A stretch of DNA of 64,000 nt from Marinobacter sp. F4216 (GCF_019931195.1 NZ_JAIOUO010000002.1:868001-932000); one strand, 5' to 3'; counted from the stretch's first letter, positions 8,164-17,489 are shown. Notes: generated from the letters alone by a model not told the origin. Made by a program: numbers and translations.

Positions 8164-9030
8164 GTGCTTTCAATTCCCTTTACTGCACTGACTTGCCCTC
8201 TTGATGGCGAACCCCTGAACCAGCAGGAATCATCCTGGCGGTGCGCCAACGGCCACAGCTTCGATGTTGCGCGACAGGGCTATATTCACCTGCTGCCGGT
8301 TCAGAAAAAGAAATCCCGGGACCCCGGCGACAGTAAGGAGATGGTTGCTGCCCGGCAACGATTTTTGCAGAAAGGGTTCTACAGGCCTATTTCAGAAGGG
8401 ATAAGCGAGGCGGTTCGCACTGGAATTGAGAGCGCCAACCCATTCCGCTGCCTCGACGCCGGGTGTGGAGAGGGCTATTACCTCCGCCAACTGGCACAAA
8501 CGCTACCGGATGATCGTGATTGCGAACTGATCGGCAACGATATTTCCAAATGGGCCGTCTTGAAGGCTGCTCAGCAGGATCGGCGCGCTGTTCGTTGGGT
8601 GGTTGCCAGCAACGCGAATCTGCCCGTCGAGTCGGACACCCTCGACTGTGTGCTGAGTCTGTTTGGCTTTCCGGTTTACAGCGAGTTTTACCGGGTTCTG
8701 AAGGAAGGTGGTTTACTGGTTCAGGTGGATGCCGGGCCTGATCACTTGCGGGAACTGCGCGAGATTATTTACCCCGAGTTGAAGCCGCCAGCCGATAAAC
8801 GGGCGGTCCCTGCCGGCTTTGAAAGCCTGGATGAAATCCGGGTGACCTATCAGATGACCCTGGATAACCGGGAGGACATTCAGGATCTGCTGGCCATGAC
8901 GCCGCACCTGTATCGGGCGAGCGCTGAGGGAAAGGCGAGGGCGGAAGCGCTGGACTCGTTGACTGTGACGGTCGACGCCGTAATCCAGGCCTTCAGGAAA
9001 AAGGAACAGGAGATGCAGACCGAAGGCTGA
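8164..9030 (+). CDS. rlmA: 23S rRNA (guanine-N1)-methyltransferase, RlmA family
   Basis: A 288-residue SAM-dependent methyltransferase. The N-terminus holds the zinc-finger of RlmA (CPLDGEPL, then C-x-N-G-H-S-FDVARQGY), which binds the ribosomal RNA hairpin. The central motif I is CLDAGCGEGYYLRQL (about residues 96-110), and the following D-C-V-L-S-L-F-G-F is motif IV. The family methylates G745 or G748 of 23S rRNA. Translation begins at GTG 8164, which places the finger at the usual distance from the start. It is monocistronic between the etf terminator and the convergent nap operon. Confidence 0.9.
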   Translation: MLSIPFTALTCPLDGEPLNQQESSWRCANGHSFDVARQGYIHLLPVQKKKSRDPGDSKEMVAARQRFLQKGFYRPISEGISEAVRTGIESANPFRCLDAGCGEGYYLRQLAQTLPDDRDCELIGNDISKWAVLKAAQQDRRAVRWVVASNANLPVESDTLDCVLSLFGFPVYSEFYRVLKEGGLLVQVDAGPDHLRELREIIYPELKPPADKRAVPAGFESLDEIRVTYQMTLDNREDIQDLLAMTPHLYRASAEGKARAEALDSLTVTVDAVIQAFRKKEQEMQTEG

Positions 9031-9053
9031 TGGAGCAAGCTATCTGGGTCCCA

Positions 9054-9082
9054 GCAGTGGCCATCGACGTCAGAGCCACTGC
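9054..9082. terminator. Hairpin between convergent rlmA and napC, possible terminator
   Basis: GCAGTGGC (9054-9061) pairs with GCCACTGC (9075-9082) over a 13-base loop. There is no T run on either side, so this may be an mRNA 3'-end stabilising structure rather than an intrinsic terminator. Confidence 0.3.
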
Positions 9083-9104
9083 CTGCCCCATCAACCGAAT
9101 GTCA

Positions 9105-9692
9105 TCACCACCCCTCAATGCCGGACATATCCGGTAATTCGTGGGCGATCCCCTTGTGGCAATCAATGCAGGTTTTTTCGCCGCTGGCCAGGTTCGTTGA
9201 ATGCTGCTGGGCCGCTCGCCCGCTCTGGGCGGTGTAATCCATGTATTCAAAGTTATGGCAGTTGCGACACTCGAGGGAATCGTTCGCCTTCAGGCGAGCC
9301 CACTCATGCTCTGCCAGCTCGCGGCGCTTGGCGAGGAATTTTTCCCGCGTATTGATGGTGCCAAATATCTTCCCCCAGACTTCCTTGGAGGCCTGCATTT
9401 TCCGGGCGATCTTGTCCGTCCAGTCATGGGGGACATGGCAGTCCGGGCAGGTCGCGCGGACGCCCGATCGATTGGTGTAGTGAATGGTGGTTTTAAGCTC
9501 CTCGAACACGTTGTCCCGCATTTCATGGCAGCCGGTGCAGAAAGCTTCCGTATTGGTGACCTCCAGGGCAGTGTTAAAACCGCCCCAGAAAATGATGCCG
9601 GCAACGAAGCCGCCAATCACCAGCGTTCCCAGACTGTAATGGACACTCGGGCGCCTGAGAGTGTGCCAAATACGCTTGATGGTATTTTTCAT
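9105..9692 (-). CDS. napC: NapC, tetrahaem membrane cytochrome c quinol dehydrogenase
   Basis: NapC passes electrons from the quinol pool to the periplasmic NapAB complex. The 195-residue protein has one N-terminal membrane anchor ([20 protein letters not shown], residues 21-40) and four CxxCH haem sites: CTGCH, CPDCH, CRNCH and CIDCH. Length and motif spacing are those of the NapC/NirT family. It is the last gene of napEFDABC, 9 bp after napB. Because no napGH genes are present, NapC is the only visible quinol link. Confidence 0.95.
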   Translation of the reverse strand: MKNTIKRIWHTLRRPSVHYSLGTLVIGGFVAGIIFWGGFNTALEVTNTEAFCTGCHEMRDNVFEELKTTIHYTNRSGVRATCPDCHVPHDWTDKIARKMQASKEVWGKIFGTINTREKFLAKRRELAEHEWARLKANDSLECRNCHNFEYMDYTAQSGRAAQQHSTNLASGEKTCIDCHKGIAHELPDMSGIEGW

Positions 9693-9701
9693 AGCACCTC
9701 C

Positions 9702-10193
9702 TCAGTCACTGCTTTCAGCAGGCTGATTTCCGGATTCTTGTTGTTTTTGATTCATGAGTTGGTACATGTCCACAAACTGGTTTGAGACGAGCTCCTTGGC
9801 GTCGTGCTGAACCACATGACACTGGTTGCAGAAATAGCGGCGAGGGGATATTTCTGCCAGGAAATTACCGTCCCTGTCCATGTAGTGGGTGACGCTGACC
9901 ATCGGAGCCTGCGACTCTTCAATACGGTCTCTGGAATGGCAGGACATGCATTTGTTGGCATTCAGATCGACCTGGTAGTTGTCGATCTTGTGTGGAATCA
10001 GCGGCGGCTGCATGGGATAGGCCCGGCTGCGCCTGACGTCATCGTTATTCACTTTCGGGATGGCTTCGGGCTCCTTCTGGGTGTCGATAGCCGTTGCATT
10101 GCGCAAGGTGGCGATGTCATCGGCAGACACCACCAGCGAAACGATCCCAAGTAAGATGCTTGCTACGAGGAGAGGTACTATGGAAAGTTTCAT
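9702..10193 (-). CDS. napB: NapB, dihaem cytochrome c subunit of periplasmic nitrate reductase
   Basis: The protein begins at ATG 10193 (MKLSIVPLLVASILL...SADD, a Sec signal peptide), preceded by an AGGGGGC ribosome-binding site 8 bp after the napA stop. Two haem motifs, CMSCH and CNQCH, are present with the conserved YPMQPPLIPH segment before the first. NapB relays electrons from NapC to the NapA [4Fe-4S] cluster in the periplasm. Total length is 163 residues, normal for the family. An in-frame start further upstream would overlap napA and is less likely. Confidence 0.93.
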   Translation of the reverse strand: MKLSIVPLLVASILLGIVSLVVSADDIATLRNATAIDTQKEPEAIPKVNNDDVRRSRAYPMQPPLIPHKIDNYQVDLNANKCMSCHSRDRIEESQAPMVSVTHYMDRDGNFLAEISPRRYFCNQCHVVQHDAKELVSNQFVDMYQLMNQKQQESGNQPAESSD

Positions 10194-10201
10194 GCTGCCC
10201 C

Positions 10202-12697
10202 CTAAGCCTTCTCTATGCGTACAGCACATTTTTTGAAGTCGGTTTGTTTTGACATGGGGTCGGTTGCGTCCAGGGTTACCTTGTTCACTAACCGGCTTGC
10301 GTCAAACCACGCCATAAACACCAGGCCAACGGGAGGTTTGTTTCGCCCCCGGGTTTCCACCCTGGTCTGCACCTCGCCTCGTCTTGAAACGATTTTGACG
10401 AGATCGCCCCGGCGAAGGTCCCGGCTCCTCGCGTCATCCGGATGCATGTAGACGACCGCATCGGGAATGGACTTGTAGAGTTCAGGAACCCGCTGGGTCA
10501 TCGACCCTGAATGCCAGTGTTCCAGAACGCGCCCGGTCGACAACCACAGGTCATATTCTTCATCGGGGGACTCGGCTGGTGGTTCATAGGGGAGGGCGAA
10601 GATGACCGCCCGGTTGTCCTCGTGGCCGTAAAACTGGAAGCCGGTGCCTTCTTCAACGTAGGGGTCGCTGCCCTCACGGAAACGCCACAAGGTCTCTGCG
10701 CCGTCCACGACCGGCCACCGCAATCCACGCACCTCGTGGTACCTGTCAAAGGGGGCCAGGTCATGGGCTTTTCCGCGGCCAAACGCGGCGTATTCCTCAA
10801 ATAGGCCTTTCTGGATGTAAAAGCCAAAATGACGGGCTTCCTGATTGAGGCGATCCTCCGGAATTTCATCGAGGGAGAACTGGTCCACCTGGCCGTTGGT
10901 AAACAGCACCTCATAAAGGGTTTTGTCCTTGTACTCGGGGGCTTTGTCGATGAGCTCCTGGGGCCACACTTCGCTGACCTTGAAGCGCTTCGAAAACTCG
11001 ACCAGTTGCCACAAGTCGGAATAAGCACCTTCGGGCGCTGAAACCTGCTGGTACCAGAGCTGCGTCCGGCGTTCGGCGTTTCCGTAACCGCCTTCTTTCT
11101 CGACCCACATGGCCGCAGGCAGAATCAAATCGGCGGCCTGGGCCGTTACCGTGGGGTAGGCGTCCGAGACGACGATGAAGTTATCCGGATTGCGATAGCC
11201 CGGAAAGCCCTCCTCGTTCACGTTGGCGGCCGCCTGCATGTTGTTATTCACCTGAACCCAGTAAAAGTTGGTCTTGCCATCCTTTAGCATGCGGTTCTGC
11301 AGCACGGCGTGATATCCCTGTTCGGGGTTGATGGTACCCTCGGGGAGTTTCCAGATTTTTTCGGCCTTCTTGCGATGGTCCGGGTTCATTACCACCATAT
11401 CGGCGGGCAGACGGTGGGCAAAGGTGCCCACTTCACGGGCGGTTCCGCAGGCGGAGGGCTGGCCGGTCAGGGAGAATGGGCTGTTGCCCGGAGTGGCAAT
11501 TTTCCCGGTCAGCAGATGGATGTTATAGACCAGATTGTTGGCCCATACGCCCCGGGTGTGCTGATTGAAGCCCATGGTCCAGAAAGACATGACTTTGGTG
11601 TCCGGATCGGCATAAAGCTCCGCTAGCTGCTCGAGTTTTTCCTTTGAAACACCGGACAGTTCCGACACATAGTCGGCGGTGTACTCGCTGACAAAGTCCG
11701 CATACTCCTCAAACGTAATCGGGCTGGCCGCACCTGCGTCGTCCGCATGCTTGGCCTTTTTCTGAAGCGGGTGTTCGGGCCGCAAACCATAGCCGATGTC
11801 GGTGTTGCCGAGCTTGAAGTTGGTGTGCTTGTCGACGAAGTCCTTGTTAACCCGATCATTCTCGATAATGTAGTTGGCAATGTAATTGAGGATCGCGAGG
11901 TCGGTTTGGGGCGTGAAAACGATCCCGTTATCCGCCAGTTCAAAACTGCGATGCTCGAAGGTTGACAGCACCGCCACCTTGACATGGGGCGCGCTCAGGC
12001 GGCGGTCGGTAACCCGTGTCCAGAGGATCGGGTGCATCTCCGCCATATTGGAGCCCCAGAGCACAAACGCATCGGCATTTTCGATGTCGTCGTAACAGCC
12101 CATGGGCTCGTCGATACCAAAGGTGCGCATGAACCCGACAACCGCCGACGCCATGCAGTGGCGGGCGTTCGGATCAATATTGTTGGATCGGAAGCCAGCC
12201 TTGTACAGCTTTGACGCCGCGTAGCCCTCCATGATGGTCCACTGGCCGGAACCAAACATCCCGACGCCATTCGGGCCGTGTTTCTCCAGGGCGGCCTTGG
12301 CCTTTTCCGCCATGAGGTCGAACGCCTCATCCCATTCAATGGGCGTGAAATCACCGTCCTTGTCGTACTGGCCATCTTTCATGCGCAGCAGCGGCTGGGT
12401 CAGGCGGTCTTCGCCGTACATGATCTTCGACAGGAAATAGCCTTTGACGCAGTTCAGGCCTCGGTTCACCGGCGACTTGATGTCGCCGTGGGTGGCAACG
12501 ACCTTGCCATCCAGTGTTGCGACGTTGACGCTGCACCCGGTACCGCAAAACCGGCAGGGTGCTTTGTCCCATTTCAGTTTGGTGATATCGGAACTGGTGA
12601 TCAGGTTGGATGCGCCGGCAGGTAGTGCGACCCCCGCAGTGGCTGCCGCTACCGCTACAGCATTCGCTTTAATAAACTCACGACGGTTCATGTTCAT
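10202..12697 (-). CDS. napA: NapA, periplasmic nitrate reductase catalytic subunit
   Basis: NapA reduces nitrate to nitrite using a bis-MGD molybdenum cofactor. The 831-residue precursor begins with a Tat signal ([20 protein letters not shown]). The [4Fe-4S] ligands follow in [12 protein letters not shown] and the later NCVKGYF, and the molybdenum-ligand cysteine is in [17 protein letters not shown]. The C-terminal guanine-dinucleotide-binding domain includes [15 protein letters not shown]. Length matches proteobacterial NapA. NapD, encoded just upstream, is its dedicated chaperone. Confidence 0.97.
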   Translation of the reverse strand: MNMNRREFIKANAVAVAAATAGVALPAGASNLITSSDITKLKWDKAPCRFCGTGCSVNVATLDGKVVATHGDIKSPVNRGLNCVKGYFLSKIMYGEDRLTQPLLRMKDGQYDKDGDFTPIEWDEAFDLMAEKAKAALEKHGPNGVGMFGSGQWTIMEGYAASKLYKAGFRSNNIDPNARHCMASAVVGFMRTFGIDEPMGCYDDIENADAFVLWGSNMAEMHPILWTRVTDRRLSAPHVKVAVLSTFEHRSFELADNGIVFTPQTDLAILNYIANYIIENDRVNKDFVDKHTNFKLGNTDIGYGLRPEHPLQKKAKHADDAGAASPITFEEYADFVSEYTADYVSELSGVSKEKLEQLAELYADPDTKVMSFWTMGFNQHTRGVWANNLVYNIHLLTGKIATPGNSPFSLTGQPSACGTAREVGTFAHRLPADMVVMNPDHRKKAEKIWKLPEGTINPEQGYHAVLQNRMLKDGKTNFYWVQVNNNMQAAANVNEEGFPGYRNPDNFIVVSDAYPTVTAQAADLILPAAMWVEKEGGYGNAERRTQLWYQQVSAPEGAYSDLWQLVEFSKRFKVSEVWPQELIDKAPEYKDKTLYEVLFTNGQVDQFSLDEIPEDRLNQEARHFGFYIQKGLFEEYAAFGRGKAHDLAPFDRYHEVRGLRWPVVDGAETLWRFREGSDPYVEEGTGFQFYGHEDNRAVIFALPYEPPAESPDEEYDLWLSTGRVLEHWHSGSMTQRVPELYKSIPDAVVYMHPDDARSRDLRRGDLVKIVSRRGEVQTRVETRGRNKPPVGLVFMAWFDASRLVNKVTLDATDPMSKQTDFKKCAVRIEKA

Positions 12698-12706
12698 GGT
12701 CGCGTC

Positions 12707-12958
12707 CTATTCTTCAATATATTGGTGATAAACCGGCGACAGGCTTAACATGCCGGGAATGAGCTTGAGCTGGTCGGCACGTTGACCAATCACGCCTTGC
12801 TGCTCAGCTTCAATGGTGAAAACGACCTTTCCCTGCTCGTTGGTGACATGAACTTCTGCGCCGGGTGTCGCTCGAATCGAGTCCAATACGGCATCCTTCC
12901 GGCTTACATCAATCAGGCTGATAAAACTGGCCACATGGTATTCTTTGCTATTGGACAT
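12707..12958 (-). CDS. napD: NapD, chaperone for NapA maturation
   Basis: An 83-residue protein starting at ATG 12958 (MSNSKEYHVASFISLIDVS). The ferredoxin-like fold of NapD is recognisable in HVASFISLIDVSRKDAV...I.ATPGAEVHV and the C-terminal IPGMLSLSPVYHQYIEE. NapD binds the Tat signal of NapA and prevents premature export. The start overlaps the 3' end of napF by 11 bp, and napA begins 9 bp after the stop, so the order is tightly coupled. Confidence 0.92.
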   Translation of the reverse strand: MSNSKEYHVASFISLIDVSRKDAVLDSIRATPGAEVHVTNEQGKVVFTIEAEQQGVIGQRADQLKLIPGMLSLSPVYHQYIEE

Positions 12959-13466
12959 AGTCGGGCTCCAGCAACGGGATGAGTTCAAGGGATTGACTGG
13001 GGCAGGTGCCAACACAGGCCCCGCAGTTGGTGCAAAGTGACTGCCGGATGCGGGGTGTGGGAATGGCACTGTCGTAGCGGAATTCGATGGCCTGGGCATC
13101 GCAAACATCCTTGCAGCTCTGACAGTAGATACTGTTTTTGGCCAGACAGTTGTCCTTGATGTGCAGGGCGGCCAACCAGGCCGGCTCGTCCGCGGCCCGA
13201 AACAGAGGCTCGGCGCAGGCATCAACGCATTTGTGGCAGAACGTACACTCGCCACCGCTGAAGTCCACGCGAATGCTGCCATCCCCACCCCGTACCAGAA
13301 TGTCCTCCGGGCACGCCGACAGGCAGTCACCGCACTGAGTACACCCTTCCGCGAAAACGGCTTCACTGATGACCCACGGCAACCGGAGTGGCGGAGCCAC
13401 TTGCAGGGGTTTGCCCAACAGGAGGTTGCGTCTTGACCTGTCCACGACAGGTTTTGCTCCTGCCAT
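12948..13466 (-). CDS. napF: NapF, cytoplasmic 4Fe-4S ferredoxin-type protein
   Basis: NapF, 172 residues, contains four iron-sulfur cysteine clusters: CTQCGDCLSACP, CTFCHKCVDAC, CQSCKDVC and CTNCGACVGTCP. It has no signal peptide apart from a basic N-terminus, in keeping with its cytoplasmic role in assembling the NapA iron-sulfur cluster. It lies between napE and napD, with a 3-bp gap after napE and an 11-bp overlap with napD. Confidence 0.93.
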   Translation of the reverse strand: MAGAKPVVDRSRRNLLLGKPLQVAPPLRLPWVISEAVFAEGCTQCGDCLSACPEDILVRGGDGSIRVDFSGGECTFCHKCVDACAEPLFRAADEPAWLAALHIKDNCLAKNSIYCQSCKDVCDAQAIEFRYDSAIPTPRIRQSLCTNCGACVGTCPSQSLELIPLLEPDYVQ

Positions 13467-13469
13467 CGA

Positions 13470-13634
13470 TTAACTGACTCCGGGAGGGCCAAAGATCAGC
13501 TGACTGAACCAGATGATGAAGCCATAGGTGCCGACAATCGCCACCGTCAGGATGGGCGCGAGAAACACCGCCAGGAAAATGAAGGTGTTGCGCTCTGCTC
13601 GTTTCTCGCTTTGCGGGTCTGTTTGCTGGGTCAT
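13470..13634 (-). CDS. napE: NapE, small membrane protein of the nap operon
   Basis: NapE begins at ATG 13634 (MTQQTDPQSEKRAERNTF) and has 54 residues with a single membrane span (FIFLAVFLAPILTVAIVGTY) followed by GFIIWFSQLIFGPPG, the conserved NapE C-terminus. A second in-frame ATG lies 12 bp upstream and cannot be excluded. The function of NapE is not settled. It is the first gene of napEFDABC; I found no convincing FNR or NarP site in the 220 bp before it. Confidence 0.88.
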   Translation of the reverse strand: MTQQTDPQSEKRAERNTFIFLAVFLAPILTVAIVGTYGFIIWFSQLIFGPPGVS

Positions 13635-13856
13635 GACGGGTCTCATCAGAATTGCGCGGCAGACACGACCCAAAGGAAAAAGCGTTCATCGGCGCTGCGG
13701 TGGTCGTTGATGCGGGCGCGTTTGGCAGATTAGGGACTTCAAAGAGTGTAGTAGAAGTCGCCGGCCGCGCCAGAAACGGCTGGGGCGACGGATTTCAGAA
13801 ACCCGGGGCAGGGCGAGGGTAGCGTGCTAACCCTCTGATAAGGCGAGAAGGTTTGA

Positions 13857-14345
13857 TCAGTGGTCCGAGGAACCCTTGCTGGACATTTTTTTCGGCGAGT
13901 CTTTCCCGGCGGATATCTTTTTTTCACTTTTGTTCACGACGATCACATCGGCCAGGCTCCGCAGCGCACGGTTAGTGGTTCGCACCGCGCTGTAAAAGCT
14001 TTCGCTGGTTTCATCGTGGCTGCTCTTGGCCTGGCGGGCACTGACCTTGAAGTCTTCGTCTTTGGAGAACAGATCAATCAGCCCGAAGGTGGTGTTGGAA
14101 ATGGCCTTGTGTACCTTTTCCACGGCCGTTGTCCCGCCAGTGACGGCGTCTTCGAGCAACCGGGTGCGATTGCGCAATTCCAGCATATCAAGCCGGGCTT
14201 TCTGGATAGCGCTCTGGGCTGAAATCTGATGACTGTTCAACAGGCGTAGCTGTTTTTTGGTTCGTCGGATGCCAGAGAATACGTAGACCAGGCCGCAAAG
14301 CGCCAGGAGCTGGAGAGCGAGTGTGGCAATGGCATATGGGGGCAT
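13857..14345 (-). CDS. Membrane-anchored coiled-coil protein of unknown function
   Basis: A 162-residue protein with one N-terminal transmembrane segment (MPPYAIATLALQLLALCGLV) followed by a long charged, helical region with heptad-like spacing (residues about 30-90) and a lysine- and serine-rich tail. No enzyme motif is visible. It follows the 109-residue gene (14357-14686) after 11 bp, and both share the same topology, so they are likely an operon and may interact. I do not recognise the family. Confidence 0.65.
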   Translation of the reverse strand: MPPYAIATLALQLLALCGLVYVFSGIRRTKKQLRLLNSHQISAQSAIQKARLDMLELRNRTRLLEDAVTGGTTAVEKVHKAISNTTFGLIDLFSKDEDFKVSARQAKSSHDETSESFYSAVRTTNRALRSLADVIVVNKSEKKISAGKDSPKKMSSKGSSDH

Positions 14346-14356
14346 GAGTCTGCCTC

Positions 14357-14686
14357 CTACCGGTACTCAATGTGCATTTGAACCGGAATGTTTCGTTCCG
14401 ACATTTCCTGCTCGAGTTCCTTCATCACTTCCTGATAGACAATTTTGCGCACCATGATGGGCAGCTTGTCGGCAAGAACGCGGGCGGATTTGGATTCACG
14501 TTTTGCCAGGCCGATCGGATCAATCACCCGCAGGGTCAGGACCAGCTCAGGCTCCTGCGTGGACCCGGTGAGTTCATTGCTCTTCAGCATGCGGGTAATC
14601 AATTGCTGCTGCATGATCAGTTGCCAGCACAGGAACGCGCTGAACAGAACGAGCAACAGGGTGAGAATGATGAGAAAGGTAGCCAA
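14357..14686 (-). CDS. Single-span membrane protein of unknown function
   Basis: A 109-residue protein starting at ATG 14686 with an N-terminal membrane segment (MATFLIILTLLLVLFSAFLC) and a cytoplasmic or periplasmic domain containing LVLTLRVIDPIGLAKRESKS, which is a notable conserved-looking stretch, then an amphipathic C-terminus. It is preceded by a good GGAGG ribosome-binding site (minus strand). It is the upstream partner of the coiled-coil gene at 13857-14345. No function is proposed. Confidence 0.65.
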   Translation of the reverse strand: MATFLIILTLLLVLFSAFLCWQLIMQQQLITRMLKSNELTGSTQEPELVLTLRVIDPIGLAKRESKSARVLADKLPIMVRKIVYQEVMKELEQEMSERNIPVQMHIEYR

Positions 14687-14887
14687 TTAACGCCTCCTTG
14701 GCAGCTTGGAGTAATCCCTGACAGTTTGCCGCATCAATTATGACAATCGATTGACCTTGAAGACACCGATATCAGCGCAAGGGTGAAAGAAAGCCGGATG
14801 GGGTACCTGTTACGATGAATTGCACTCGTCGCCTTCAGCATGCAAAATCAATTAGTTAAATAACCCTAAGGATCGAGGGACCCGATC

Positions 14888-15307
14888 ATGATCTGGCTCA
14901 AGGCTTTTATCGCCGGTTTTCTGTCGACGCTGATATTCCATCAGGGACTGTTTGCACTGCTGCATCTGGCAGGTATGACGCCCGTTCCACCCTACAATCT
15001 CGCGCCGGTGCCTCCACTGGGCGTTCCCTCTGTGATTTCCCTCAGTTTCTTTGGCGGATTGTGGGGCATCGTCATCTGGTTTCTGGCCGGGCGACTGGCT
15101 TCAGCCAGTTACTGGATCGGCCACATCGTGATCGGGGCACTGGGGCCAACGGCCGTGGCGATGCTGGTGGTGTTCCCGATGAAGGGGCTGGATGTCACCT
15201 CGACCACGTGGGTCGGGGGGCTTTTGCTCAACGGATTCTGGGGCCTTGGTGTGGCCATTTTCATGAAAATGACGGGCGGCGGGCAATCGCTGCAGAGTTC
15301 TGACTAA
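14888..15307 (+). CDS. Four-span integral membrane protein of unknown function
   Basis: A 139-residue hydrophobic protein with about four membrane segments (residues 6-28, 48-66, 72-95 and 111-127). There are no ligand or catalytic motifs. The start at ATG 14888 is preceded by a gatcgaggg sequence. It is 32 bp upstream of the saccharopine-dehydrogenase-like gene, and the two are probably cotranscribed. Confidence 0.7.
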   Translation: MIWLKAFIAGFLSTLIFHQGLFALLHLAGMTPVPPYNLAPVPPLGVPSVISLSFFGGLWGIVIWFLAGRLASASYWIGHIVIGALGPTAVAMLVVFPMKGLDVTSTTWVGGLLLNGFWGLGVAIFMKMTGGGQSLQSSD

Positions 15308-15339
15308 ATTCCATTCGCGCGAAAAACAAAGGACAGACA

Positions 15340-16581
15340 ATGACAACTTCAAAGAACGCGACTTATGACCTCGTAGTCTTTGGTGCGACCAGTTTCGTCG
15401 GCCAGATTCTCACTAAATACCTGCTGGACAACTACGGCGAAGGGAAGGATGTCAAATGGGCTCTGGCGGGGCGCTCGGAAAGCAAGCTTAAGAGCCTCAA
15501 ATCGGACCTGGGCAAGAACGGCGAGAACCTGCCGGTCATCGTTGCTGACGCTTCGGATGAGGCGGCTCTTCGTAACCTGTGCGAGCAGACCCGCGTGGTG
15601 ATCTCCACTGTTGGCCCCTATGCGCTCTATGGCGAGCCACTGGTAAAAGCCTGTGTTGAAACCGGCACCGATTACTGTGACCTGACCGGTGAGGTTCAGT
15701 GGATTCGTCGCATGATCCAGACCTATGAGGAGCAGGCCAAAGCCTCGGGCGCACGCATTGTCCACTGCTGCGGGTTTGACTCAATCCCGTCCGATATGGG
15801 CGTATGGTTCCTGCAGAGCAAGGCGGAAGAAACCTTCGGCGCGCCCTGCCAGGATGTTCGCATGCGCGTGAAAGCCGCAAAAGGCGGTATGTCCGGTGGG
15901 ACCGTCGCTTCCATGATGAACATCGCCCGGGAAGCCGCAGCGGACCCCAAACTGCGCAAGGAGCTGGCCAACCCGTTCTCCCTGTGCCCGCCCGATCACC
16001 GCTCGGAAACACGGCAGCCGAGTCTGAAGGGCGCCGAGTTCGACAAGACCTTCAACGCCTGGCTGGCCCCGTTTGTTATGGGCGCCATCAACACCCGAAT
16101 CGTGCATCGCTCCAACGCCCTGCAGTCGACGCGGTATGGCAAGGAGTTTACCTACGATGAGGCGATGATCACGGGTAAAGGCAATAAGGGCCGGTTCACT
16201 GCCTATGGCATGACCGCAGCCCTTGCGAGTTTCTTTACCGCCTCGGCCTTCAAGCCAACCAGCTGGCTGGTGAACAAGTTTGTACCCCAGCCGGGGGAAG
16301 GGCCCAGCCCGGAAGAGCAGGAAAACGGGTTTTACGACCTGCGTTTCGTGGGGCGGACGCCCGATGGCAAAACCATGATCACCAAAGTGACTGGCGACCG
16401 GGACCCGGGTTACGGCTCCACCGGTAAAATGCTGGGAGAGGCCGGCATGTGCCTGGCGTTCGACGTACCCAGGGAAAAGGAAGGCGGTTTCTGGACCCCA
16501 TCCACCTTGCTCGATGGCGACCTGCTGGAACGACTGACCAGTAAAGCCGGTCTTACCTTCGAGGTTGTCGAAACCCGGTAA
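15340..16581 (+). CDS. Saccharopine dehydrogenase-like oxidoreductase
   Basis: A 413-residue protein of the saccharopine dehydrogenase NADP-binding superfamily. The dinucleotide motif VVFGATSFVGQILTKYL is at residues 11-27, followed by ALAGRSESKLK and VISTVGPYALYGEPLVKAC, both typical of this family and of mycobacterial trans-acting enoyl reductases. The conserved YCDLTGEVQWIRRMI and CGFDSIPSDMG segments are also present. It likely reduces a lipid or acyl substrate with NAD(P)H, but the substrate is unknown. True lysine-pathway saccharopine dehydrogenase is not implied. Confidence 0.8.
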   Translation: MTTSKNATYDLVVFGATSFVGQILTKYLLDNYGEGKDVKWALAGRSESKLKSLKSDLGKNGENLPVIVADASDEAALRNLCEQTRVVISTVGPYALYGEPLVKACVETGTDYCDLTGEVQWIRRMIQTYEEQAKASGARIVHCCGFDSIPSDMGVWFLQSKAEETFGAPCQDVRMRVKAAKGGMSGGTVASMMNIAREAAADPKLRKELANPFSLCPPDHRSETRQPSLKGAEFDKTFNAWLAPFVMGAINTRIVHRSNALQSTRYGKEFTYDEAMITGKGNKGRFTAYGMTAALASFFTASAFKPTSWLVNKFVPQPGEGPSPEEQENGFYDLRFVGRTPDGKTMITKVTGDRDPGYGSTGKMLGEAGMCLAFDVPREKEGGFWTPSTLLDGDLLERLTSKAGLTFEVVETR

Positions 16582-16611
16582 GGTCAACACGCCCGAAATG
16601 GAGGAGGTCCA

Positions 16612-17232
16612 GTGAGCTTTTACGAAGAACGCATTCTACCGCATGTGATTAACTGGGCCTGCTCCGAAGGGCATGTGATGAAACTTCGCAGCCAGGTTGT
16701 CCCCCATGCCAAAGGCACGGTGCTTGAGGTTGGCATGGGATCTGCCATTAATCTGGAGTTTTATGATCCCGAAACGGTTGATCTGGTGTACGGGCTGGAG
16801 CCATCAGAAGGCATGCGGCGCAAGGCGCAGGGCAATCTTGAGCGGTCACCGGTACCCGTGGAGTGGTTGGGGTTGCCCGGGGAACAGATTCCCCTGGCCG
16901 ATAACAGCGTGGATACGGTATTGCTAACCTTCACGCTGTGCACCATCCCGGACTGGTCGGCGGCGCTCCAGCAAATGAAGCGCGTGCTGAAGCCAGAGGG
17001 GGAATTGCTTTTTCTGGAGCACGGCGAATCGGCGGATGCCAGCGTCTGCAAATGGCAGCACCGAATCACGCCAACCTGGAAGAAGTTCGCCGGCGGCTGC
17101 CATCTGGATAGACCCATCGCGGAACTGATCAAGGGGAGTGGCTTCCGGATTCAGGAGATGGAAAACCTCTACCTCCCGAAAACGCCGAAAATTGCCGGTT
17201 ATATCTACAAAGGGCGGGCCGTCATAGCCTGA
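16612..17232 (+). CDS. Class I SAM-dependent methyltransferase
   Basis: A 206-residue methyltransferase starting at GTG 16612 with a strong GGAGGAGG ribosome-binding site. SAM motif I is VLEVGMGSAINLEFY, followed by the acidic strand (YGLEPSEGMRRKA) and motif IV-like DTVLLTFTLCTIPD. The C-terminus LYLPKTPKIAGYIYKGRA resembles small lipid- or thiol-methylating enzymes of the UbiE/PhcB-like type. It follows the oxidoreductase after 30 bp, suggesting a shared lipid-related pathway. Substrate unknown. Confidence 0.8.
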   Translation: MSFYEERILPHVINWACSEGHVMKLRSQVVPHAKGTVLEVGMGSAINLEFYDPETVDLVYGLEPSEGMRRKAQGNLERSPVPVEWLGLPGEQIPLADNSVDTVLLTFTLCTIPDWSAALQQMKRVLKPEGELLFLEHGESADASVCKWQHRITPTWKKFAGGCHLDRPIAELIKGSGFRIQEMENLYLPKTPKIAGYIYKGRAVIA

Positions 17233-17266
17233 AACGACCTTATCCGGCCGGCAGACCCAGACCGAA

Positions 17267-17293
17267 TTGCGTTACCGAACCAGCGCTTATACA
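17267..17293 (+). promoter_or_regulatory. Possible promoter of the tRNA-Leu gene
   Basis: TTGCGT (17267-17272) and TATACA (17288-17293) lie upstream of the tRNA with a short 15-bp spacer. Position is suitable, about 29 bp from the mature 5' end, but the spacing is not ideal. Confidence 0.3.
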
Positions 17294-17321
17294 ATGCCTC
17301 CCGCAACGCCTCCCTTCCGAT

Positions 17322-17408
17322 GCCCGGATGGTGAAATTGGTAGACACAAGAGACTTAAAATCTCTCGACCTCACGGTCGTGCCGGTTCGATTCCGGCTCC
17401 GGGCACCA
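17322..17408 (+). tRNA. tRNA-Leu (UAA anticodon)
   Basis: An 87-nt gene including an encoded CCA end. The acceptor stem GCCCGGA pairs with TCCGGGC, the anticodon arm AGAGACTTAAAATCTCT has TAA as anticodon, the long variable arm (class II) is CGACCTCACGGTCG, and the T arm is GCCGGTTCGATTCCGGC. The 3' part from 17353 on is duplicated at 24899-24954, showing that an element integrated here and restored the gene. Confidence 0.97.
17353..17408. repeat. Left attachment site (56-bp direct repeat in the tRNA-Leu 3' half)
   Basis: These 56 bp, from the anticodon loop to the CCA end, are identical to 24899-24954 in the same orientation. They are the duplicated core of a site-specific integration. The left copy completes the functional tRNA. 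Confidence 0.95.
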
Positions 17409-17409
17409 T

Positions 17410-17440
17410 AAAAATCAAAACGTTACAAGATTGATTTTTT
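17410..17440 (+). terminator. Possible A/T-rich terminator after tRNA-Leu
   Basis: AAAAATCAA (17410-17418) pairs with TTGATTTTT (17431-17439), ending in a T run. The stem is weak. It lies on element DNA just inside the left end, so the element may supply the terminator of the restored tRNA. Confidence 0.4.
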
Positions 17441-17464
17441 CTCGACAAATTGAATAATCTCCCG

Positions 17465-17482
17465 TGTAGACAATATGTAGAC
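17465..17482 (+). repeat. Left paired TGTAGAC motif, candidate integrase arm sites
   Basis: TGTAGAC occurs at 17465 and again at 17476, an 11-bp step. The 18-bp unit differs by one base from the one at 24751-24768, in the same orientation. Being found only near the two ends suggests binding by the integrase arm domain or the excisionase. Confidence 0.5.
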
Positions 17483-17489
17483 GCTTGAC

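Noticed and set aside
13635..13856. FNR (TTGAT-N4-ATCAA) or NarP sites before the nap operon
   Set aside because: Only a partial TTGATC appears near 13853; no full site was found.
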